This document shows positions 5,288 through 8,901 of a DNA stretch of 8,901 nt, piece after piece (the stretch's first letter is position 1; each line of letters starts with the position of its first letter). Source of the stretch: an uncultured Clostridia bacterium (GTDB lineage: Bacteria; Bacillota; Clostridia; Lachnospirales; Anaerotignaceae); NCBI GenBank assembly GCA_937888765.1, contig CALASU010000282.1:1-8901 (forward strand). The letters run 5' to 3'. Position numbers and translations under genes: made by a program. The notes under the pieces are model-generated. The model ran no database searches. It was not told the origin of the DNA and was given only the letters and a program-made list of their open reading frames with translations.

Positions 5288-5308
5288 ATCTTTTGTAACA
5301 GTAAGATT

Positions 5309-6022
5309 TTATTTTCTCAGATCATCCAGAAGCTGTGTTTTGCTTTCTGTTTTTTCATCTTTCATTTTGATGATTTTTGCGGGGGAGCCTGCCACAACAG
5401 CACCTGCGGGAACGTCTTCTGTTACCACAGCACCTGCAGCAACGACTGCATCCTTACCGATGCGAACGCCTTCCAGTACCACTGCATTTGCACCGATCAT
5501 AACGCCGTCTTCTACGATAACGGGAGTTGCAGAGGGGGGTTCCAGTACGCCTGCCAGTACAGCACCTGCGCCAACGTGTGCGTTTTTGCCTACAGTTGCT
5601 CTTGCACCCAGTACCGCATTCATGTCGATCATTGTGCCTTCGCCGATATCTGCCCCGATATTGATGACAGCCCCCATCATAATGACTGCATTTTTACCGA
5701 TTTTTACACGGTCGCGGATTGTGCAGCCGGGTTCGATACGTGCTTCAACATTTGTGATATCCAGCATAGGGACAGCAGAGTTTCTTCTGTCATATTCTGT
5801 GTAGTTATCCTGCACCTTGTCTGCGTTTGCAGCGAGTACTTCTCTTACGGGCTGGCAGTCACCGATCAGCACCCAGAAATCGCCTGTACCAAACAGTTTT
5901 ACGCTTTCGGGGACTTCAGCGGCGGAAAGGTCGCCTTTTACATATACTTTTACAGGGGTAGCTTTTTTTGCTTCTTTGATATATCTCGCAATTTCGTAAG
6001 GATTGGTCATATCGTAATCCAT
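5309..6022 (-). CDS. dapH: Tetrahydrodipicolinate N-acetyltransferase
   Basis: The enzyme acetylates tetrahydrodipicolinate with acetyl-CoA in the acetyl branch of diaminopimelate and lysine synthesis, supplying the peptidoglycan cross-link residue. It is 237 residues, like the Bacillus enzyme. Residues 2-85 form the DapH N-terminal domain (NPYEIARYIKEAKKATPVKVYVKG, ending QDNYTEYDRRNSAVPMLD). Residues 90-215 are a left-handed beta-helix with hexapeptide repeats, including IGKNAVIMMGAVINIGADIG and VIVEDGVMIGANAVV (168-182). The loop GVLEPPSATPV (158-168) is characteristic of DapH. The start at 6022 follows GAAAGGAG (6038-6031) with eight bases between; ATG-like starts six codons upstream would swallow that site. 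Promoter at 6056-6084 and terminator at 5249-5287 make a single-gene transcript. A candidate partner deacetylase lies divergently at 6188. Confidence 0.95.
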   Translation of the reverse strand: MDYDMTNPYEIARYIKEAKKATPVKVYVKGDLSAAEVPESVKLFGTGDFWVLIGDCQPVREVLAANADKVQDNYTEYDRRNSAVPMLDITNVEARIEPGCTIRDRVKIGKNAVIMMGAVINIGADIGEGTMIDMNAVLGARATVGKNAHVGAGAVLAGVLEPPSATPVIVEDGVMIGANAVVLEGVRIGKDAVVAAGAVVTEDVPAGAVVAGSPAKIIKMKDEKTESKTQLLDDLRK

Positions 6023-6055
6023 GGGAATCGCTCCTTTCAATAAATTTGTAACCTA

Positions 6056-6084
6056 ATTATATCTGAAACAGGACGGATTTCCAA
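6056..6084 (-). promoter_or_regulatory. Promoter of dapH
   Basis: On the minus strand TTGGAA (6084-6079) and a consensus TATAAT (6061-6056) are 17 bp apart, 33 bp before the start codon. I see no lysine riboswitch or other long leader: the implied 5' untranslated region is only about 27 bases. Confidence 0.75.
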
Positions 6085-6187
6085 TACCTGCGTTGACAAA
6101 AAGCAAAAAACATGAAAAAATCAGAGCATACGACAAATGTATAGGATAATGGATATATAAATAAGGAAAAGAAAGGGATGATATTGT

Positions 6188-7324
6188 ATGGAAACATACT
6201 TTGCACAGATACAGGAAGAACTGGTGCAGATTCGCCGTGACCTTCATGCCATGCCCGAGGGCGGTCTGCAGGAATATGAAACAGCGGCATATATCAGAAA
6301 AACATTGGAAGGTTTCGGCGCAAAGCAGATTGAAACATGGCTGGAAACGGCAGTCGTAGCAGTTTTTGGAGAAGCGGGGGAAACCATCGCTTTCCGTGCG
6401 GACATCGACGGACTGCCTGTCACAGAAGTACCCAAGCCCTATGCTTCCAAGCGAGAGGGATGGATGCACGCCTGCGGCCATGACGGACATATGACAATGC
6501 TTCTGGGGCTTGCAAAATATCTCTGCGATCATCCCGAAGTCTATGAAAAACGCCGAGTGGTATTGATTTTTCAGCCTGCGGAGGAAGGCCCCGGCGGGGC
6601 GAAGCTCTTAATGGATGCAGGGCTTCTGAAAAAATACGATGTGAAAAAGATCATCGGCTGTCATATCTTCCCGCAGGTAGAACAGGGGAAGATTGCCTGC
6701 AGAAAAGGGGCAATGATGGCAAGAAACGGCGAAGTGACACTGCGTATCCGTGGGAAAAGCGCACATGGAGCACAGCCGCAGCTGGGTGCAGATGCAGTGC
6801 TTGCGGCAGGGGCTGTGATTACAGCAATTCATACGATTTTAGCACGTAACGTGTCCCCTCTGGACAGCGGCGTGCTGACATTCGGTTCTATTCACGGCGG
6901 CGAAGCCTGCAATATTATTGCGAAAGAGGTTGTTCTGGAGGGTACGATGCGTGCATTCAGCGATGAAGCATACGAACGTATGGAACAGCGTGTGCATGAA
7001 GTGGTGCAGGGGGTTGCGGCAGGCTATGGCTGTGAGGGCGAAGCGGAATTCCGCCATATGTATCGTGTGGTGGATAATGATGCCGAATTGGTATCCATTT
7101 TACAGGAGGTCTGCGGCGATGCATATGAAGAAACGCCTCCCTATATGCTGGCAGAGGATTTCTCTCTGTATCAGACAGAGATCCCGGGGATGTTCTTCTT
7201 CCTTGGCAGCGGCAATACGGAAAAAGGCTTTGTGCATCCTCTGCATAGTGCGGAGTTTGACTTTGATGAAGCCATCCTTGCGGCTGGCGTAAAGACTTAT
7301 GTAAAAATTTTAGAAAAAATATAA
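6188..7324 (+). CDS. M20 family amidohydrolase, probable N-acetyl-diaminopimelate deacetylase
   Basis: The 378-residue enzyme is a metal-dependent amidohydrolase of peptidase family M20 (subfamily D). Motifs in order: RRDLHAMPEGGLQE (16-29), RADIDGLPV (70-78), HACGHDGHM (94-102; Cys96 and His98 are metal ligands), QPAEEGPGGA (129-138; Glu132/133 catalytic and metal), CHI with His159, the dimer-domain SAHGAQP (191-197), and VHPLHS with His353 near the end. Such enzymes remove acyl groups from amino acids. Subfamily members include N-acetyl-L,L-diaminopimelate deacetylase, IAA-amino acid hydrolases and hippurate hydrolases, which sequence alone separates poorly. Placement next to dapH, as in the Bacillus ykuQ-ykuR pair, favours the diaminopimelate role. 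The start ATG at 6188 follows AAAGGGATGAT (6172-6182). No T-tailed terminator follows; three palindromes at 7342-7427 do. Confidence 0.85.
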   Translation: METYFAQIQEELVQIRRDLHAMPEGGLQEYETAAYIRKTLEGFGAKQIETWLETAVVAVFGEAGETIAFRADIDGLPVTEVPKPYASKREGWMHACGHDGHMTMLLGLAKYLCDHPEVYEKRRVVLIFQPAEEGPGGAKLLMDAGLLKKYDVKKIIGCHIFPQVEQGKIACRKGAMMARNGEVTLRIRGKSAHGAQPQLGADAVLAAGAVITAIHTILARNVSPLDSGVLTFGSIHGGEACNIIAKEVVLEGTMRAFSDEAYERMEQRVHEVVQGVAAGYGCEGEAEFRHMYRVVDNDAELVSILQEVCGDAYEETPPYMLAEDFSLYQTEIPGMFFFLGSGNTEKGFVHPLHSAEFDFDEAILAAGVKTYVKILEKI

Positions 7325-7341
7325 TTCTTTTGACTTGGTAC

Positions 7342-7427
7342 TGCAGAACCATATATATGGTTCTGCAATATCGGGGTGCAGGGGAATGATTCCCCTGCCA
7401 GGGAGCTCGAGGGACAGAGTCCCTCGA
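7342..7427. repeat. Three consecutive near-perfect palindromes
   Basis: First, a perfect 26-bp palindrome at 7342-7367: TGCAGAACCATA (7342-7353), central TA, then the reverse complement. Second, GCAGGGGAAT (7378-7387) with ATTCCCCTGC (7389-7398) around a single G. Third, TCGAGGGAC (7407-7415) with GTCCCTCGA (7419-7427) around AGA. None is followed by a T run, so they are not ordinary terminators, although they could slow transcription or protect the 3' end of the M20 mRNA. The dense GC hairpins resemble dispersed intergenic palindromic (REP-like) repeats. There is no homology search behind this. Confidence 0.6.
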
Positions 7428-7436
7428 AGAAAAATT

Positions 7437-7489
7437 GGTTTTATAGTAAAATCAATTGACAGAAAAATGGTTTTATACTAAAATCAATT
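7437..7489. promoter_or_regulatory. Twin operators of the MarR-family repressor
   Basis: Two 21-bp copies at 7437-7457 and 7469-7489 differ at one base only. Each contains the imperfect palindrome GGTTTTA-nnn-TAAAATCA (left arm TTGGTTTTA or ATGGTTTTA). The start-to-start distance is 32 bp, about three helical turns, so two dimers would lie on one face of the DNA. The first copy ends inside the -35 box and the second covers the -10 box of the promoter at 7456-7484. This is the layout of an autorepressed MarR operon. Confidence 0.7.
7456..7484 (+). promoter_or_regulatory. Promoter of the MarR-efflux operon
   Basis: Consensus TTGACA (7456-7461) and TAAAAT (7479-7484) are 17 bp apart, giving a start near 7491 and an untranslated leader of about 47 bases. 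A TATAAT at 7501-7506 has no -35 box at a usable distance and is less likely. The boxes overlap the twin operators. Confidence 0.8.
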
Positions 7490-7537
7490 CATATGTATAC
7501 TATAATAAGGAAGTAGTATGATAGAAAGGGGACTGGC

Positions 7538-8017
7538 ATGAAGACAATTACAGGGGAAGAAGTTGTACTTGCCATGTTGGATTTTGCGACAGATGTGTCA
7601 CACTGGAACAAAAGACACGTCACAAAGGAAATCATCACACAGCGACTGGAAGAGCTGGGGCTGACACAGCATCAGGTGGAAATTCTGGGTGTACTTTCCG
7701 CAAATCCGGAGCTGAATACGGTTTCTGCACTTTCTGCAAATCTGTTTATCAGCAAAAGCAGTCTTTCCTTAATGCTGAGCAAACTGGAAAAAGGCGGTTT
7801 TCTGGAAAAAACAGCGGCAACGGGCGAGGATGACGGCAGAAAGGTCTATATTTCTCTGACGGATCAGGGCAGAGAAGCAGTGGAATCCATCAAACAGCTG
7901 ATGGTAAGCACTGCGGCAGTTGCTTTTGAAGAAATGGACCCCAAAACAAGGGCTCTTTTTTATACAAAAGTAAAAGAATTACAAGAATTATTTCATGTAG
8001 GAGGAAAATCACAATGA
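7538..8017 (+). CDS. MarR-family transcriptional regulator
   Basis: The 159-residue protein is a winged-helix dimer of the MarR family. The N-terminal helix (about 6-40) and the C-terminal helices (111-155) would form the dimer interface. LTQHQVEILGVLS (42-54) opens the DNA-binding domain; LSANLFISKSSLSLMLSKLEKGGFLEK (65-91) is the helix-turn-helix with the recognition helix at about 72-84. GEDDGRKVYISLTDQG (96-111) is the wing, with the family DxR...LT pattern. Most relatives repress their own operon and release DNA when bound by phenolic or other small ligands; here the ligand is unknown. GAAAGGGG (7524-7531) lies six bases before ATG. Its stop (TGA 8015-8017) overlaps the ATG of the efflux adaptor in ATGA, so the two are translationally coupled, and twin operators sit at its promoter. 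It most likely controls efflux. Confidence 0.92.
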   Translation: MKTITGEEVVLAMLDFATDVSHWNKRHVTKEIITQRLEELGLTQHQVEILGVLSANPELNTVSALSANLFISKSSLSLMLSKLEKGGFLEKTAATGEDDGRKVYISLTDQGREAVESIKQLMVSTAAVAFEEMDPKTRALFYTKVKELQELFHVGGKSQ

Positions 8018-8901
8018 AGAAGCAAGCAATGATTGCGCTGGCTTTATGCACAGCACTCTTTGTTGGCGGCTGCGGCAAAGAGGAGGTCGTGGTGGAAGAA
8101 AAAGCACTGCGTTCCGTAGAAGTAACAACAGTCGGTACAGGCAACATTTCCAGTGAATTTGCTTACACAGGCAAAGCGGCACCCTCTAAACAGGTATCTG
8201 TTGTGCCCACAGTTCCCGGTAAGGTAACAGCATTTAACTATGAACTGGGCGACAGAGTCGGCGAAGGTGCGGTTCTGTTTACAGTAGATGCAACAGATCT
8301 GCAGAACAATATGCGCTCTCTGGAAGCAAACTATAATGCGGCAAAGCTGGGCTATGAAAATGCAAAGACTACATACGAAAACAATAAGATCCTGTTTGAT
8401 GAAGAAATCATCTCCGAGCAGGAATTCAATCAGATGACATATGCTTACGAATCTGCGGCGGCAGGTCTGGAAAGCATTCAGGTGCAGATGGATAACCTGA
8501 ATAAGAGCATCGGCGACTGTGCGGTAACAGCACCCATGAGCGGCGTGATCTCTCAGAGAGGTGTAGAAGTGGGCGGCTTTGCTTCTCAGGCGGCTCCTGC
8601 ATATACAATCATGGATCTGTCTACCATCAAAGTAGAAGTAGGCGTTTCCGAACAGACAGTCAATACAATTAAAGTTGGCGACAAGGTACAGGTGCTGATG
8701 ACAGCGGTTTCCGAAGAACCTCTGACAGGTACGGTTTCCACAATCGCTCCCGCTGTTGGTCAGACAGGTATGTATGCTGTAAGCGTCCATATGGATAACA
8801 GCAAAGGCAAAATCAAGGTTGGTATGCTGGCGGAAGTAAGCTTTGTTATGGAAAGCTCCTCCAATGCGATTATCCTGCCTGTAAGTGCTGTTATCGAAAA
8901 A
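8014..8901 (+). CDS. RND-type efflux periplasmic adaptor (HlyD/MFP) lipoprotein, 3' truncated by window
   Basis: The frame is open to the window end: 296 codons, no stop. Residues 1-20 (KKQAMIALALCTALFVGGC) form a lipoprotein signal, Cys20 being the likely lipid site, so the protein is anchored on the outside of the membrane. Then come the first half of the lipoyl-like domain (58-93, VPGKVTAFNYELGDRVGEGAVLF in two parts), a helical hairpin (94-167, with the NNKILFDEEIISEQEFNQ signature before EAAA-type helix), the second lipoyl half (CAVTAPMSGVISQRGVEVGG, 169-188), and a beta-barrel domain (206-280). This order is that of membrane fusion proteins of tripartite pumps; Gram-positives have them with RND or ABC permeases. 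The short helical hairpin fits a monoderm. AGGAGG (7999-8004) precedes ATG, which overlaps the marR stop. The permease should follow outside the window. Confidence 0.93.
   Translation, partial: MKKQAMIALALCTALFVGGCGKEEVVVEEKALRSVEVTTVGTGNISSEFAYTGKAAPSKQVSVVPTVPGKVTAFNYELGDRVGEGAVLFTVDATDLQNNMRSLEANYNAAKLGYENAKTTYENNKILFDEEIISEQEFNQMTYAYESAAAGLESIQVQMDNLNKSIGDCAVTAPMSGVISQRGVEVGGFASQAAPAYTIMDLSTIKVEVGVSEQTVNTIKVGDKVQVLMTAVSEEPLTGTVSTIAPAVGQTGMYAVSVHMDNSKGKIKVGMLAEVSFVMESSSNAIILPVSAVIEK

Noticed and set aside
6093..6098. TTGACA as the -35 box of the M20 gene
   Set aside because: No -10 match at 15-19 bp; the following bases are an A run.
7330..7357. TTGACT with TATATA (7352-7357) as a promoter
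   Set aside because: The TATATA is the centre of the 26-bp palindrome and the true operon promoter downstream is far better; spacing of 16 bp alone is not enough.
7437..7489. Two direct repeats as the start of a CRISPR array
   Set aside because: Only two copies, an 11-bp gap, and the repeats carry a promoter in front of a MarR gene, which fits operators instead.
8044..8790. 248-codon antisense frame under the efflux adaptor
   Set aside because: Cys/His-rich shadow of the adaptor frame, without a start signal; the plus-strand frame has clear lipoyl and hairpin domains.

Overview
The window looks like a chromosomal segment of a low-to-mid GC, Gram-positive anaerobe of the Clostridia, most plausibly a Lachnospiraceae-like gut lineage. 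The signs are a serine T-box leader in front of serS, the N-acetyl (DapH) branch of diaminopimelate synthesis, lipoprotein-type signal peptides, near-consensus SigA promoters, strong purine-rich ribosome binding sites and many short intrinsic terminators. The genus is not proven by the sequence. No phage, plasmid, CRISPR, transposase, tRNA or rRNA gene is visible.

Layout. 1-273: C-terminal end of a Cof-type HAD phosphatase, followed by a terminator. 274-1054: a gene-free but structured region holding nested inverted repeats (384-477), a perfect 16-bp palindrome (543-558), the serS promoter (579-606), a serine T-box leader (about 613-905) and a 123-bp inverted-repeat element (907-1029). 1055-2347: serS, with an unusual set of active-site motifs, and its terminator. 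2480-2860: a small NTF2/SnoaL-like protein, ending at a bidirectional terminator that faces a minus-strand block. 2906-6022 (minus strand): four singly transcribed genes, namely a secreted SIMPL-domain protein, a small Ig-like lipoprotein, an ankyrin-repeat protein and dapH. 6188-7324 (plus): an M20 amidohydrolase that is divergent from dapH and is a good candidate for the N-acetyl-diaminopimelate deacetylase two steps later in the lysine/peptidoglycan pathway. 7325-7537: three back-to-back near-perfect palindromes, then twin operators that embed a TTGACA-N17-TAAAAT promoter. 7538-8901: a MarR-family regulator whose stop overlaps the start of an RND-type efflux adaptor lipoprotein that runs off the window.

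How it fits together. Uncharged tRNA-Ser should switch on serS through the T-box; the specifier UCC and the UGGC bulge (matching a G discriminator base) agree. dapH and the M20 gene are probably two steps of one pathway, reorganised into a divergent pair. The MarR protein probably represses its own operon by binding the twin operators, and the operon probably goes on with an efflux permease beyond the edge.

I do not see a clear new multi-gene system. The best candidates for undescribed elements are non-coding: the 123-bp inverted-repeat element between the T-box terminator and serS, the triple palindrome at 7342-7427, the extra 5' hairpin of the T-box leader, and the palindrome cluster at 543-576.
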